DNA from: Candidatus Thermochlorobacteriaceae bacterium | Lineage (GTDB): Bacteria > Bacteroidota > Chlorobiia > Chlorobiales > Thermochlorobacteraceae | Direction: 5' to 3' | DNA length: 64,000 nt | Assembly (NCBI GenBank): GCA_029263855.1 | Contig: JAJUFC010000004.1 | Location: forward strand, 124,001-188,000 | Part shown: positions 1 through 9,674 of the stretch, one piece after another | How the letters are laid out: each line of letters opens with the position of its first letter | How positions within the stretch are numbered: the first letter of the stretch is position 1 | The notes under the pieces: generated by a model | Told to the model about the DNA's origin: nothing | What the model saw: the letters and a program-made list of their open reading frames with translations, nothing else | Databases searched by the model: none | Position numbers and translations under genes: made by a program

Positions 1-316
1 CAACACTCGTAATGAGGTTGACTTCTTTGCGATACGATAAAATGCGCTTTGCGTCCGCCGCCGTAAGAAACGGGATTGACAGCAGGCGCGAAAAATCGGC
101 GGTGTTGAGGTTGACTTTTTGTCGACGCAAGTAGTTGAATTGCTCCAAGAGTTCGCTGTTGCCGCTTTGTTCGTCGGAAAGGTCTAACAGGCGGTCGAGG
201 GTTTGCGTGGGAATGTCATCGTCCGCCTCTTGCGCGAAGAGGACTGTGGCATTGATTGAGACAATCAGCATCGCGAGCGATAGCACAGAGAGCGCAGAGG
301 CGTGGGCGTTTTTCAT
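1..316 (-). CDS. Secreted helix-hairpin-helix protein, 3' end beyond the window
   Basis: The minus strand is open from an ATG at 316 to the left edge, so only the first 105 residues are visible. They begin with a signal peptide (basic start MKNAHAS, hydrophobic core, likely cleavage after LFAQ near residue 29). An acidic linker follows, then a ComEA-type helix-hairpin-helix segment at about residues 68-100 (VNLNTADFSRLLSIPFL, then AKRILSYRK). Such domains bind DNA non-specifically in competence proteins, but in Chlorobiota and Bacteroidota the same fold also occurs in large exported proteins of unknown role. The gene is divergent from the TPR gene at 415. The function is not assigned because most of the protein lies outside the window. 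Confidence 0.7.
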   Translation of the reverse strand, partial: MKNAHASALSVLSLAMLIVSINATVLFAQEADDDIPTQTLDRLLDLSDEQSGNSELLEQFNYLRRQKVNLNTADFSRLLSIPFLTAADAKRILSYRKEVNLITSV

Positions 317-414
317 CGGCGAACTTTTGAGGTTTGGGATTGTTAAGAAATCGTTATCTTCCGCGAGCATTCACTTTGGAAGATAACTTTTTCCACATTA
401 ACGAACCGCTGACA

Positions 415-1722
415 ATGAGACTGCAAGAATCTGTGCAATTCGTCACGGCGAAATTGCCTGAAGTTTTTTCTTCGCACCGCGCTGACGTAATGACGACCGA
501 ATCGGTCAAATTTATCACCGCACTTGGGGAAGTTGCTCGTGCATGTGCGCCGCCTGCACATCTTCAATCGTCAATCCAATCGGTGCATGATGCATTGATG
601 TCGGCTTGTCAAGCCTTGCCAGAGCGGGTGCAACAAGTGTGTAATTACACGCTGTTAGACACGTTCAACTCAAGCCTTTGGACATTGCACCGCAAAGCCC
701 TGCAGAGCAAATCGGAAGAGCACATCAACGCTACGATTACCTACCGATTTCTTTACGAGCAAAGGGTTGCGGGAATGTCGATTCTGCTCGATATGGTTGC
801 TGATGTTGAAAAAACATCGGTGCGAGTTGGCGAAATCGTAGAAAAGCTAACCTTGCTTAAAGAAGATTTTGCGGCGTTCGATGAAGAACTTATTTGGCAT
901 CACGCAATTTACGGTGAGAGCGTCGCCACGCTTCGGTGGCAATTTGCAGATATGAATTTTTGGCTTGCCAACGTTGATGCGTGGAAACAGCGCGTTGGAG
1001 AAGTTGAGCCGCGCTTGAAGTGGAAGGCGTCGATTGAAAAACAGCGGTTCAAAAAATTTTTGCTCTCGCGAAAGTCACCGAAGTTCAAGATTCCGTTTTT
1101 TGTTGCGCCAAGCGTGATGAAGCCAATTCCTGAAAATGAGATGCTCTCTGAAATCGAGCAGTATGAACATGCGCTGTTCAATCACAAAACGCCGAAGCCC
1201 TTGCCTGAATTTGGTGGCGCGTCGGTTTATGCGCACTATGCGTTTTCTTGCTTGGAGCAAAATCAACCCATGAAAGCACTTGCGGCATTTCGCAAAAATG
1301 CGATGCTTCAACTCAAAAATCCCGACGCATGGCTGAATTTGGGTGTTGGAAACTTTTTGGCGGGCACGCTTCACCGCGCTAAATTTTGCTTTGAAAAAGC
1401 CTACGCGCTGCGCGACGACATTTTCACCGTCAACGATTTAGCCGTCGCCTTCGCCTCGCTTGGCATGCGCGACAAGGCAAGGTCGCTCTGGAGCAAGCAT
1501 CTCAAAAATGAAGCGGCGATTGAACCCACCTATAACATCGCAACACTCTTGCTTGCAGAAAACAACTTGCTCGAGGCAGGCAAGCTCTTTGAATGGTGCG
1601 GCGCGCACGACAAAACACACGGAGAGACAGCGTTCAACATGGCGATTGTGATGGAACGCGAAGCCAAAGATTTTTTAGCAGAACGTTATTTCGCGTTAGC
1701 CGCAAAACTGGGCGTCAAGTAA
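415..1722 (+). CDS. TPR-repeat protein of unknown function
   Basis: This is a 435-residue soluble protein without a signal peptide or membrane segment. The first 260 residues look mostly helical and I do not recognise them. From about residue 270 to the end there are degenerate tetratricopeptide repeats (AFRKNAMLQLKNPDAWLNLG, then FCFEKAYALRDD and ERYFALAAKLG), which normally mediate protein-protein contacts. The frame is open back to a TTG at 334. I prefer the ATG at 415, because the earlier start would place coding sequence in the short divergent promoter gap shared with the gene ending at 1. No neighbour indicates a pathway. Confidence 0.65.
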   Translation: MRLQESVQFVTAKLPEVFSSHRADVMTTESVKFITALGEVARACAPPAHLQSSIQSVHDALMSACQALPERVQQVCNYTLLDTFNSSLWTLHRKALQSKSEEHINATITYRFLYEQRVAGMSILLDMVADVEKTSVRVGEIVEKLTLLKEDFAAFDEELIWHHAIYGESVATLRWQFADMNFWLANVDAWKQRVGEVEPRLKWKASIEKQRFKKFLLSRKSPKFKIPFFVAPSVMKPIPENEMLSEIEQYEHALFNHKTPKPLPEFGGASVYAHYAFSCLEQNQPMKALAAFRKNAMLQLKNPDAWLNLGVGNFLAGTLHRAKFCFEKAYALRDDIFTVNDLAVAFASLGMRDKARSLWSKHLKNEAAIEPTYNIATLLLAENNLLEAGKLFEWCGAHDKTHGETAFNMAIVMEREAKDFLAERYFALAAKLGVK

Positions 1723-1733
1723 GTTGGCTGATA

Positions 1734-1766
1734 CAAACAAAAAAGCCTGCCGTAGCGACAGGCTTT
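1734..1766 (-). terminator. Rho-independent terminator of the HU gene
   Basis: On the minus strand AAAGCCTGTCG, the loop CTA and CGGCAGGCTTT form an 11-bp stem with one G-T pair, followed by TTTTTTGTTTGT. It starts 42 bases past the HU stop. The plus-strand reading lacks a good T-run, so it acts mainly on HU, though the stem could also help to stop the TPR gene transcript. Confidence 0.85.
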
Positions 1767-1808
1767 GCGAGATTTTCACACAATCGTAAGCGATGCTTCT
1801 CTCAACGC

Positions 1809-2084
1809 TTACTTATTGACTGCATTTTTGAGTGCGGCTCCAGGCTTGAAGCGTGCGACTTTTTTCGCCTTGATTTTGAGCACTGCACCAGTTTTCGGGT
1901 TGCGTCCCGTGCGTGCGGCGCGCTTGCCCACGCTGAACGTCCCGAAACCAATCAAGGTAACAGGCTGACCTTTTTTGAGCGATGCCGTAACGCCACTAAT
2001 AAATGAGTTGACGGATTTTTCGGCGGCGGCTTTCGATATGCCTGCCTCTTTCGCAATTTTTTCCACTAAGTCGGCTTTTGACAT
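1809..2084 (-). CDS. hup: HU-family nucleoid DNA-binding protein
   Basis: This 91-residue protein has the full HU/IHF length. It starts [11 protein letters not shown] and carries the conserved GFGTF turn near residue 47. The beta-arm segment has the family signature [10 protein letters not shown] with the DNA-intercalating Asn-Pro, and the C-terminus is Lys-rich. HU dimers bend and compact DNA without strong sequence preference. The gene stands alone with its own terminator at 1734-1766 and is divergent from efp. No clear Shine-Dalgarno sequence is seen. Whether it is the only HU copy in the genome cannot be told from this window. Confidence 0.95.
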   Translation of the reverse strand: MSKADLVEKIAKEAGISKAAAEKSVNSFISGVTASLKKGQPVTLIGFGTFSVGKRAARTGRNPKTGAVLKIKAKKVARFKPGAALKNAVNK

Positions 2085-2248
2085 AATAGTCTGTGAGTTA
2101 TGTTGTTAGTAAATGAACTGCCTTCCAAGAACACATCTTGCAAGGTTGCGCGAAAATACAGAAAAAACCGAATAAAGCAAGTCCTTATCGCCTGAAATCC
2201 CTTGTAAAATAAGGCGATTTCAAGTAGAGGCTTTGCGCTTCCTTGTTT

Positions 2249-2276
2249 TTGCGGTTGAAACCGCTTGTCTTATATT
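2249..2276 (+). promoter_or_regulatory. Possible sigma70 promoter for efp
   Basis: TTGCGG, 16 bases, then TATATT, ending 62 bases before the efp start codon. The -10 box matches that of the duplicated promoter near the restriction-modification genes. It is a match by eye only. Confidence 0.35.
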
Positions 2277-2338
2277 TGCAGGCTTTTTTCAGCTTTCAAT
2301 ATCTTCAACACTTACAACTGAGATTCGTCCAAAAAATT

Positions 2339-2908
2339 ATGGCAACTACAAGTGATTTGTCCAAAGGAGTTATCGTTCGCTTCAACGGCGAACTTCATGT
2401 TTGCGAAGAGGTCGTCCATCGCACGCCTGGCAATCTTCGTGCGTTTTATCAAGTCAAGATGCGCAACTTACGGCACGGGCGAATTGTGGAGAATCGCTTT
2501 CGCTCGGGAGAAGAGGTCGAGGTTGTAGAAACAGAGCGCAAAACCTTTCAATACCTTTACCGCGACGGCGACGACTTCGTGCTGATGGACAATGAAACCT
2601 TCGACCAAACCAATGTGCCTGTATCTGCTTTCGGAGAGCAGGCAAAGTTTCTCAAAGAATCCATGACCGTTGAAGTCGTTTATGCCAGCGATGGCTCGAT
2701 TGTTCAAGCCGAAACGCCAACCTTTGTCGAACTCGCCGTTACCGATACAAGTCCAACCACAAAAGATGAACGTGCGACAGCAAGCACCAAGCCTGCAACG
2801 CTTGAAACGGGTGCCGTTGTGCAAGTGCCAATGTTCGTGCTCACAGGCGACATCGTTCGCGTCGATACGCGCACAGGCGCTTATCTTGACCGAGTCAATA
2901 AAAAGTAA
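2339..2908 (+). CDS. efp: Translation elongation factor P
   Basis: This 189-residue EF-P shows all three beta-barrel domains: a KOW-like N-terminal domain, the OB domain ([21 protein letters not shown]) and the C-terminal domain with the signature VETERK and [20 protein letters not shown] relieves ribosomes stalled at polyproline stretches by entering between the P and E sites. The tip of domain I reads RTPGNLRAF, where the E. coli protein has PGKGQAF; the residue that is lysinylated (or an Arg that is rhamnosylated in other clades) is Asn here. The long frame opens at 2243, but the ATG at 2339 gives the normal length. Confidence 0.93.
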   Translation: MATTSDLSKGVIVRFNGELHVCEEVVHRTPGNLRAFYQVKMRNLRHGRIVENRFRSGEEVEVVETERKTFQYLYRDGDDFVLMDNETFDQTNVPVSAFGEQAKFLKESMTVEVVYASDGSIVQAETPTFVELAVTDTSPTTKDERATASTKPATLETGAVVQVPMFVLTGDIVRVDTRTGAYLDRVNKK

Positions 2909-3000
2909 ATGCGCATCACGCTAAATGCACACGCATTAGGATAAGCGTCCTGCTTAAAAACAACCTTTACCAACTTTTGTAAAAAACTTTTGGAGGCGAG

Positions 3001-3495
3001 ATGAATCTCGATGACATACAACGACTGATAAAAATGGTCGACGAATCTGATTTAGATGAAATGACCATTGAAGAAGGCGAGTTCAAACTCACCTTGAAGA
3101 AAGCGGCAGAGCCGTCTGCGTCGCCCGCTATGAATGCGATGCCAATGATGATGCCACCCCAGTATTTCTCGCCGCAGCAGGCGCAACCGACGCAAGCCCC
3201 GCCGCCTGCTGCCAAATCAGCCGAAGCCCCGCCGCCTGCGCCCGTCGATGCAGGCAAAAAATACAAGGAAGTCCGCTCGCCGATGGTCGGCACGTTCTAT
3301 CGCGCACCTGCTCCCGAAGCCAATCCATATGTGCAAGTCGGCGATTCCATTTCCAAAGGAAAAGTGCTGTGTATCATCGAAGCCATGAAACTCATGAACG
3401 AAATCGAGAGCGACGTTGATGGAAAAATCGTGAAGATTCTCGTTGAGAACGGCAAGCCTGTGGAGTTCGACCAAGTGCTCTTTTTAGTAGAGTAA
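3001..3495 (+). CDS. accB: Biotin carboxyl carrier protein of acetyl-CoA carboxylase
   Basis: AccB carries biotin between the carboxylase and carboxyltransferase sites in the first step of fatty-acid synthesis. The 164 residues show the expected plan: an N-terminal helical segment, a Pro/Ala-rich swinging linker at about residues 45-80, and a biotinyl domain at about 85-164 with the motif EAMKLMNE. The biotinylated lysine is Lys130. A strong Shine-Dalgarno sequence (GGAGG) lies just before the ATG. accC follows 53 bases later, so the two are very probably cotranscribed. The upstream gap to efp is 92 bases with no terminator seen, so readthrough from efp is possible, as in other bacteria where efp and accBC are linked. 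Confidence 0.96.
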   Translation: MNLDDIQRLIKMVDESDLDEMTIEEGEFKLTLKKAAEPSASPAMNAMPMMMPPQYFSPQQAQPTQAPPPAAKSAEAPPPAPVDAGKKYKEVRSPMVGTFYRAPAPEANPYVQVGDSISKGKVLCIIEAMKLMNEIESDVDGKIVKILVENGKPVEFDQVLFLVE

Positions 3496-3548
3496 TTTTG
3501 TCGACGAACTGACATGGCTCTCGAAGTCTAACCACAAATTTTTTCTCG

Positions 3549-4895
3549 ATGTTTAAGAAAATTCTGATTGCAAATCGCGGCGAAATCGCCATGCGCGTTA
3601 TTCGCACATGTCGCGAAATGGGCATACAAACCGTCGCCGTTTATTCCACTGCCGACGCCGATTCGCTTCACATCAAATATGCAGATGAAGCCGTGTGCAT
3701 TGGTGCACCGATGAGCAAAGAAAGTTATCTCAATATCCCACGCATTATCGCCGCCGCCGAAATCACCAACGCCGACGCCATTCATCCGGGCTACGGCTTC
3801 CTTTCCGAAAATGCGGAGTTCTCCGAAATCTGCGCCTCATCGGGCATTAAGTTCATCGGTCCTTCGCCTGAAATGATTCGCGCAATGGGCGATAAGAAAA
3901 CTGCTAAGGACACGGTCAAGCGCGTCAATGTGCCAACCGTTCCAGGAAGCGCAGGATTGGTCGAAGATTTGAACGAAGCCAAAGAAGTTGCGCGTCGCGT
4001 CGTTTATCCTGTCATTATCAAAGCCACTGCGGGCGGAGGCGGCAAGGGCATGCGCGTGGTTCAGCGCGAAGAAGATTTAGAGAAAGCGTTTCAAACAGCA
4101 CGCAACGAAGCCGAAAAAGCCTTCGGCAATGCAGGCGTCTATATTGAAAAATTCGTCGAAGAGCCGCGCCATGTTGAAATTCAAGTGTTGGGCGACCAGC
4201 ACGGCAATGTTATTCATTTGGGTGAGCGCGATTGCTCCGTTCAACGTCGGCATCAAAAGTTGATTGAAGAATCCCCCTCGCCTATCGTTAGCGAAGAGCT
4301 GCGTGCGGAAATGGGCGAAGCGGCAGTTGCGGCGGCGAAAGCCATCAATTATGAAGGTGCGGGGACGGTCGAGTTTCTTGTCGACAAATATCGCAAGTTT
4401 TACTTCATGGAAATGAACACGCGCATTCAAGTCGAGCACCCCGTAACCGAAGAAGTCTGCGACATTGATTTAATCAAACAACAAATTCTCGTCGCCGCTG
4501 GCAAGAGAATCTCCACGCGCAAAGTCGTGCCGCACGGACACTCGATCGAGTGCCGCATCAACGCCGAAGACCCCGACAACGATTTCCGCCCCAGCCCCGG
4601 CGACCTTAAAGTCTTTCACACGCCGGGCGGGCACGGTGTCAGAGTTGAGACGCACGCTTACGCAGGCTATCGCATTCCACCGCATTACGACTCAATGATT
4701 GCCAAGCTGATTGTTCACGCGCCCTCGCGCGAAGAAGCCATTGAGCGCATGCTCCGCGCATTAGATGAGTTCATCGTCGAAGGTATCAAAACGACGATTC
4801 CACTTCACAAAAAAATCATGCAATCCCAACTCTTTCGAAGCGGAAACTTCGACACCAGTTTCCTTGAAAAAGCCCGATTGATGAGGGGGCATTAA
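3549..4895 (+). CDS. accC: Biotin carboxylase subunit of acetyl-CoA carboxylase
   Basis: AccC uses ATP and bicarbonate to carboxylate the biotin of AccB. The 448 residues match the family length. Visible landmarks are the N-terminal [11 protein letters not shown], the [10 protein letters not shown] segment near residue 77, the ATP-grasp glycine loop GGGGKGMR near 162-169, [11 protein letters not shown] near 227, and the active-site stretch [14 protein letters not shown] near 288-301. The genes for the carboxyltransferase subunits are not in this window. Nothing is atypical. Confidence 0.97.
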   Translation: MFKKILIANRGEIAMRVIRTCREMGIQTVAVYSTADADSLHIKYADEAVCIGAPMSKESYLNIPRIIAAAEITNADAIHPGYGFLSENAEFSEICASSGIKFIGPSPEMIRAMGDKKTAKDTVKRVNVPTVPGSAGLVEDLNEAKEVARRVVYPVIIKATAGGGGKGMRVVQREEDLEKAFQTARNEAEKAFGNAGVYIEKFVEEPRHVEIQVLGDQHGNVIHLGERDCSVQRRHQKLIEESPSPIVSEELRAEMGEAAVAAAKAINYEGAGTVEFLVDKYRKFYFMEMNTRIQVEHPVTEEVCDIDLIKQQILVAAGKRISTRKVVPHGHSIECRINAEDPDNDFRPSPGDLKVFHTPGGHGVRVETHAYAGYRIPPHYDSMIAKLIVHAPSREEAIERMLRALDEFIVEGIKTTIPLHKKIMQSQLFRSGNFDTSFLEKARLMRGH

Positions 4896-4981
4896 CACAA
4901 CGCATGCTCACTCGACGAGTAATCGTCAAGGCAAACGGGCTCCCACCGCCTTTCACTACTCGTTGTGCGACCAAGTCTTTT

Positions 4982-5467
4982 TTACTCAACCTTCAATTTT
5001 TTTTCCAGAATCAATTCATCACGAAGCGGTATTCCGTGCTCTCCTGTAAGTTGAATTGTTGGATTTTGTCTTCGCCGTGCGTCAATCGCTCCGACGCGAA
5101 GTTCAGCCAAATGAAACTCCCGTTTTTGCAAAAAGCGAAGCGCGTTGAGGTTATCGTTCGTTACAACGCATAATAATTTCTTGAATGCTTTTGCGCTCAC
5201 TTCGGCTTCAAGTCTTTTGAGCAGAGACTCTCCGACACCCATGCGCTTACGGCTCACATTGAGGCTAACAATGTGGCAGACGTCGTTCTGATGTTGATAC
5301 ACGAGTAATCCGATAGGTTCACCGTCCACTTCTGCAATCAACGCAGGAAGGGTTATGCGCTCGTCTGCAAATGTTAGCAAATGCGCGCCGTTTGATTGGT
5401 TTTTGAGAAAGGCTTCCGCCCATTCCGCGTCAGCGGCGGTTTTGGGGCGAATTTGTATTGACTCCAT
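4982..5467 (-). CDS. GNAT-family N-acetyltransferase
   Basis: This 161-residue single-domain protein has the GNAT fold: the beta strand VCHIVSLNVSRKRMGVGESLL contains the pyrophosphate-binding loop (RKRMGVG) for acetyl-CoA near residues 73-79, and LCVVTNDNLNALRFLQKREF is the usual C-terminal motif B (Asn-x-x-Ala-x-x-x-Tyr/Phe). The substrate cannot be read from sequence. It is convergent with accC and separated by 72 bases from the phosphatase gene that ends at 5540; both face left. Confidence 0.8.
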   Translation of the reverse strand: MESIQIRPKTAADAEWAEAFLKNQSNGAHLLTFADERITLPALIAEVDGEPIGLLVYQHQNDVCHIVSLNVSRKRMGVGESLLKRLEAEVSAKAFKKLLCVVTNDNLNALRFLQKREFHLAELRVGAIDARRRQNPTIQLTGEHGIPLRDELILEKKLKVE

Positions 5468-5539
5468 ATCGCAATAATGTATGTATTCCTGATTGACAAT
5501 GCGAGGTGTTTTGAAATGTAAGAAACATGTGAAAAAAAC

Positions 5540-6727
5540 CTAACGGGACTTTACCGCCAAAATGGTCGAGTCGTCGCGCAATGGCAAGTTGCCTCTGAAT
5601 CGCGAGAGTTCGGACGAGAGGTTTTCATAAAGACCTTTCGCCGAAAGCGAATGGGGGGCGGATTTGAACCAGCGCACAACGCGCTCGATTTGAAATTCTT
5701 CGCCGTCTTCATTGAGCGTTTCATTGACGCCATCGCTGAATAAAAGAAATCGGTCGCCTCGCTCAAATGGATACGTTTCTACGGGGAAATTGGCGTGATG
5801 TCGAAGTCCGAGCGCGATGGCTTTGGGTTTGAGCCCGCGCACCTCGTCAAGATTTTTTTGATGAAAAAGAATCGGCAAATGCCCTGCATTAGCAACTGAG
5901 AACGTCTTTGTGCGGAAATCGAACAACAGGCATGCGAAACTGACGAACATTTTCGGACGCGAGTTGTCGCAAATGTCTTTGTTGAGTTCACACATCAAGT
6001 TTTCAAGCGTGGTAAAGTGGCGCAGTTCGGCGCGGAAGGCGGCTTTGGTAATCGCCATCAAAAGACCTGCGGCAACATTATGCCCCGACACGTCGCCGAC
6101 CGCAACAATCAATCGTCCGTCGTTCAGCCAAAATGCGTCGTAATAGTCGCCGCCGACTTCTGTTGCAAAGTTACTCCTGCCATAAAGTTCAATCACTTCG
6201 TTCTCGATGTTAATCGTCGGCAAAAAATCTTTTTGAATGCTCTGCGCCAAATCAATTTCCGCGTCAAGTTTTGATTTCTCCGTGGCGACGGAGCGAATGA
6301 CATAATTCCACATCGAGCCGCTCACGCCAATCAAGACGAGGGTCGTTATCGACAATCCAAAAGCAAGCGCGTCAAACGATTTAACGGGCTGGGTGTTTAT
6401 TACGCTCAATGCGCCTATGTAAGCGCCAAATAAAAATGAGAGCGGAAAGGTTAACCAAAAAAAATGGCGCATCGCAGGGAAAAGAATCATCGAGAAAGTC
6501 ATACTTGAAATCGCTACCCCGAAGATATACATCGCAATCAAATGTGTGGGCGTCAATATTGATTTGAGCATGAGGTGAATGAGGAAAAGCACGAGGAAAG
6601 ACGAAATAAACGTCGCCGTTGCCGCGATTGCGCGAACTTTCAACGGAAGCGTGAAAAAGAATTGATACTTTTCCAACAATTTCTCATTGAACTTTGAGAT
6701 AGAGAAGGCTTTGCTTGTTGCAGTCAT
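5540..6727 (-). CDS. Membrane-anchored PP2C-type (SpoIIE/RsbU-like) serine phosphatase
   Basis: Residues about 25-150 form four or five hydrophobic helices. They lead into a PPM/SpoIIE phosphatase domain at about 175-395. Metal-binding aspartates are present: GGDYYDAFW and VAVGDVSGHNVAAGLLMA near 190-220, and FLLFSDGVNE near 345. Phosphatases of this class usually dephosphorylate anti-sigma-factor antagonists in partner-switching circuits, so this is probably a signalling protein with its sensor in the membrane. The start lies 3 bases after the lnt stop, which implies translational coupling. No kinase or antagonist partner is in the window. Confidence 0.88.
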   Translation of the reverse strand: MTATSKAFSISKFNEKLLEKYQFFFTLPLKVRAIAATATFISSFLVLFLIHLMLKSILTPTHLIAMYIFGVAISSMTFSMILFPAMRHFFWLTFPLSFLFGAYIGALSVINTQPVKSFDALAFGLSITTLVLIGVSGSMWNYVIRSVATEKSKLDAEIDLAQSIQKDFLPTINIENEVIELYGRSNFATEVGGDYYDAFWLNDGRLIVAVGDVSGHNVAAGLLMAITKAAFRAELRHFTTLENLMCELNKDICDNSRPKMFVSFACLLFDFRTKTFSVANAGHLPILFHQKNLDEVRGLKPKAIALGLRHHANFPVETYPFERGDRFLLFSDGVNETLNEDGEEFQIERVVRWFKSAPHSLSAKGLYENLSSELSRFRGNLPLRDDSTILAVKSR

Positions 6728-6730
6728 TTC

Positions 6731-8344
6731 TTAAACGGTTTCCGATTTTCTTCGCAGAGTCGCAAAAAGGGTTGCAATACCAGCAAGGAGTGAGACCATC
6801 AAACAGCCTTTCGGAAACCAATCGGTGTGGCGCACATAAAAACTTTCGTCATCATAAAGTTCAATTTCTTCAACCGTGTAGGATTCCTTCCACCAATCGA
6901 TTTCGCCGTGTGGTCGTCCGTATCGATCGATGAAGAGCGAGATGCCTGTATTGGCAGAGCGCGCCATGGCGCGGCGGCTCTCGATACAGCGCAACTTTGC
7001 AAATGCGGCATGCTGATACGGTCCGTAAGATTTTGAAAACCATCCGTCGTTGGTAATCACTGTGAGCATCGTGGCACCGCGTCGGACGAAGTCGGCGGTG
7101 AAGGCAGGATAAATCGATTCGTAACAAATGAGTCCCGTTACTTGAACTTTCTTGTTGGACTTTGTGATAAATGAAAAGTTCAGCGTGTCTTTGCCAACGC
7201 CCCAACTTGAAATGCCCGCTACGGCAAATGTTGCGGACGAGAAGAACGGCAGATATTGCATATACGGCACGCGCTCGGCAAACGGAACGAGTTTCATTTT
7301 GTGGTAGACTTGCGCGTTGCCGTTTGAGTCGAGGAGCATGGCAGAATTAAAGGTGTCGTAGTATTGCTGTGCGTTTCGGTCGTATTTCGCGCCGAACTGT
7401 CGCTGTGTGCTGTCGGCGTAATAAGTCGCATCAGAAAATCCTGTGAGCAAAGGCGCGCCCCATCGTGCGACACTCGATTGCAATCGCTCCCACGCTTCCG
7501 AGCCGCGTTGATATAAAATGAAATACGGAATTGCCGTTTCAGGCCAAACCACCAAATCCACGCCGCCGCGTGCCGCCGAATCACTAACCGCAATGTGCTT
7601 TTCCAACACGGCTCGCCGATTCGAATTTTCCCACTTCGCAAATGGGTCGATGTTCGGCTGAATCACAGCCACTCGAACTGTACCGACGGGTTCAGGCTTT
7701 GGCGCAATGAACACAAAGGCAGAGTAGAGCAACGGGAATACAAACATCGCGCAGAGTGCAATCGCGTGGCGCCGTGAAGCACGAGGGTCGTTTATCGTTT
7801 CAAGCAGTTTGATGAAAAGCACATTCAAGAAAGCAATCCAGAAACTCACTGCCCAAACGCCAAAGAGGTCGATATACTGAATAAGCCACCATAGATTGGC
7901 GTGCGAGTTTCCGAGTGTAATCCAACCGAATGAAATTTCTAAATCGAGATAAATCCATTCCCACGCTGTCCAAAAAAACGGAAAGAGCCACAAGGCGCGA
8001 CTCCAGCCCAATGCTTTTCGTGCAAAAAAGAAGAGCACTAAGGGCACGGTCATGAAAAAGGTTTGTGCGAAATACATCAAGAACCCGCCGAGAAATGTCG
8101 AGAGCGAGACCCACCACACGGAGACGAGCGTGAAGCCAAGAAGCGAAAGATATGTTGCGCGAAAATATGCCCCGAATTTTTCCACCGTTTTTAGATGCAA
8201 GAGAATCGGAACGAACCCAATCCAAGCGAGGAATGGCGCGTAAAAAAAGGGATACATCACGAAGGATAAGCCCAGTAGCGCGCCACCCGAAAGTGCGGCA
8301 CGAAAAGAGGATAAATTTTTTACGGATAGGAAGGAAGCGTGCAT
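6731..8344 (-). CDS. lnt: Apolipoprotein N-acyltransferase
   Basis: Lnt adds the third acyl chain to the N-terminal cysteine of lipoproteins at the outer face of the inner membrane. The 537 residues hold about six N-terminal transmembrane helices, a periplasmic nitrilase domain from about 215 to 500, and a closing C-terminal helix. The Glu-Lys-Cys catalytic triad is visible: VVWPETAIPY near 270, YHKMKLVPFAERVPY near 348, and GLICYESIYP near 409. The frame extends to a TTG at 8413, but the ATG at 8344 gives the normal N-terminus. It is followed within 3 bases by the PP2C phosphatase gene. Confidence 0.94.
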   Translation of the reverse strand: MHASFLSVKNLSSFRAALSGGALLGLSFVMYPFFYAPFLAWIGFVPILLHLKTVEKFGAYFRATYLSLLGFTLVSVWWVSLSTFLGGFLMYFAQTFFMTVPLVLFFFARKALGWSRALWLFPFFWTAWEWIYLDLEISFGWITLGNSHANLWWLIQYIDLFGVWAVSFWIAFLNVLFIKLLETINDPRASRRHAIALCAMFVFPLLYSAFVFIAPKPEPVGTVRVAVIQPNIDPFAKWENSNRRAVLEKHIAVSDSAARGGVDLVVWPETAIPYFILYQRGSEAWERLQSSVARWGAPLLTGFSDATYYADSTQRQFGAKYDRNAQQYYDTFNSAMLLDSNGNAQVYHKMKLVPFAERVPYMQYLPFFSSATFAVAGISSWGVGKDTLNFSFITKSNKKVQVTGLICYESIYPAFTADFVRRGATMLTVITNDGWFSKSYGPYQHAAFAKLRCIESRRAMARSANTGISLFIDRYGRPHGEIDWWKESYTVEEIELYDDESFYVRHTDWFPKGCLMVSLLAGIATLFATLRRKSETV

Positions 8345-8567
8345 TGATGATGGTCGCTTTTTGAAATGCGAAATGATGTGGTTAGAAACGACTATTTCGT
8401 CTGTTTCTCGCAATGAAAATACGAAAAAGGCTATGAAGAAAGGCGACGGACGTGTTAAGTTTTCAGCGAACAGAAAACGCTCAACAGCGACGGGCAGTAT
8501 CGGGAAGTAATGAGCTGTAAGCGTCCATTAAGTTTTCATTTAATTCAGCAAACAGGAGAATAACATT

Positions 8568-9674
8568 ATGGCTCTCTTTGGCGCAGCAGAAGCGACCGTC
8601 GCTCGCTCTGATTACGAAATCGTCCTCGAAGGTGGCACAAGCACGTGGGGCAAATTAAAAGCCCGTGCCACGATTAATGTTACGCCCGCCATTCCACTTC
8701 TTCCAACAGACTTGAATATCAAACTCAAATGCAAGCCGATTGGCGACAGCAAAGATGTCGTGCGTTTTTCGTGCCTCATCGAGACCGTCGTTGATAGCAC
8801 GGTCAAGAAACTCACGGTTGAAGCCGACATTGCTAACGAATCGGAAGAACGCCGCGTTGCCGTCGGCGATGGGGTTGTAACCGTAGGAGACTTTTCGCAC
8901 GCCTTCTCCTTTGAAGGCTCAGTCGTGAATTTGTATTACTATAAATCCGACGTCATTCGCCGCAACATTCCGAACCCGCGATACCTGCAAGGGCGACAAT
9001 TTCATGACATTCTGATGAAGATTCCGCTTGAAAACGACGACCTCATACAGACGTGGGAAGCAACACTTTCAGGCATTCGAAATTCAGGACCGAACTTCGG
9101 CGACTGGATTCGAGACTTCTGGTTCATCGGACCCGCCTACAACGCCCTTGATGAAGGCGGACAACGCATCTCCAATTTGGAAGTCGTCAGTATCGGCACA
9201 CAAGGCACGCCCCAAGAGCCGCTTGGCGTCTCGAACTGGAGGTTCTCTAATGCAGGTTCCGGCGTCGTCGATGCGGTTTGCCGTTGGGTTGAACTCTTCC
9301 CTGTTGAAAAGCTACTCGGACGCGAAGCGGCAATCGAAGCCTCTTTCCGTTCTGATTCGCAGGGAATTGAAGTGAAGGCGGACGGCAACTTGCCCGGCAT
9401 CTCTATTGATGCAGGTGGCGGTCTGCGTCGAATTCTTAACCACCCGCTCATTCCGATTATCCATCATGGCATCGTCGGCAAATACAACGAGTTCCGTGTG
9501 GATACGCAACTGACCATCACGTTGCCGTCCGGCTTCAAAATTCGTTACGCCGCACCGCAGTATCGAAATCAAGTCGGCGAAACTTACAAATGGTATGGAG
9601 GCACTTACGCCAAATGGGTCGAGCACATCTGCAAAGGCGGAACAGGACAATTTGAAGTCCTTTACGCGCAATGA
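8568..9674 (+). CDS. fmoA: Fenna-Matthews-Olson bacteriochlorophyll a protein
   Basis: FMO is a water-soluble trimer between the chlorosome baseplate and the type I reaction centre; each monomer holds bacteriochlorophyll a molecules that pass excitation energy onward. The 368 residues match the family length and can be aligned by eye over the whole protein: start MALFGAAEATVARSDYEIVL, GDFSHAFSFEGSVVNL, GRQFHDILMKIPL, RDFWFIGPAYNAL, GGGLRRILNHPLIP, WVEHICKGGTGQFE. Chlorophyll-ligating histidines are present in the FSH segment near 110, GRQFHDI near 146, and LNHPLIPIIHHG near 291-300. A good Shine-Dalgarno (AGGAG) precedes the ATG. The gene is monocistronic, with a terminator at 9838-9870. It marks the organism as a chlorosome-bearing Chlorobiota (or less likely Acidobacteriota) phototroph. 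Confidence 0.97.
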   Translation: MALFGAAEATVARSDYEIVLEGGTSTWGKLKARATINVTPAIPLLPTDLNIKLKCKPIGDSKDVVRFSCLIETVVDSTVKKLTVEADIANESEERRVAVGDGVVTVGDFSHAFSFEGSVVNLYYYKSDVIRRNIPNPRYLQGRQFHDILMKIPLENDDLIQTWEATLSGIRNSGPNFGDWIRDFWFIGPAYNALDEGGQRISNLEVVSIGTQGTPQEPLGVSNWRFSNAGSGVVDAVCRWVELFPVEKLLGREAAIEASFRSDSQGIEVKADGNLPGISIDAGGGLRRILNHPLIPIIHHGIVGKYNEFRVDTQLTITLPSGFKIRYAAPQYRNQVGETYKWYGGTYAKWVEHICKGGTGQFEVLYAQ

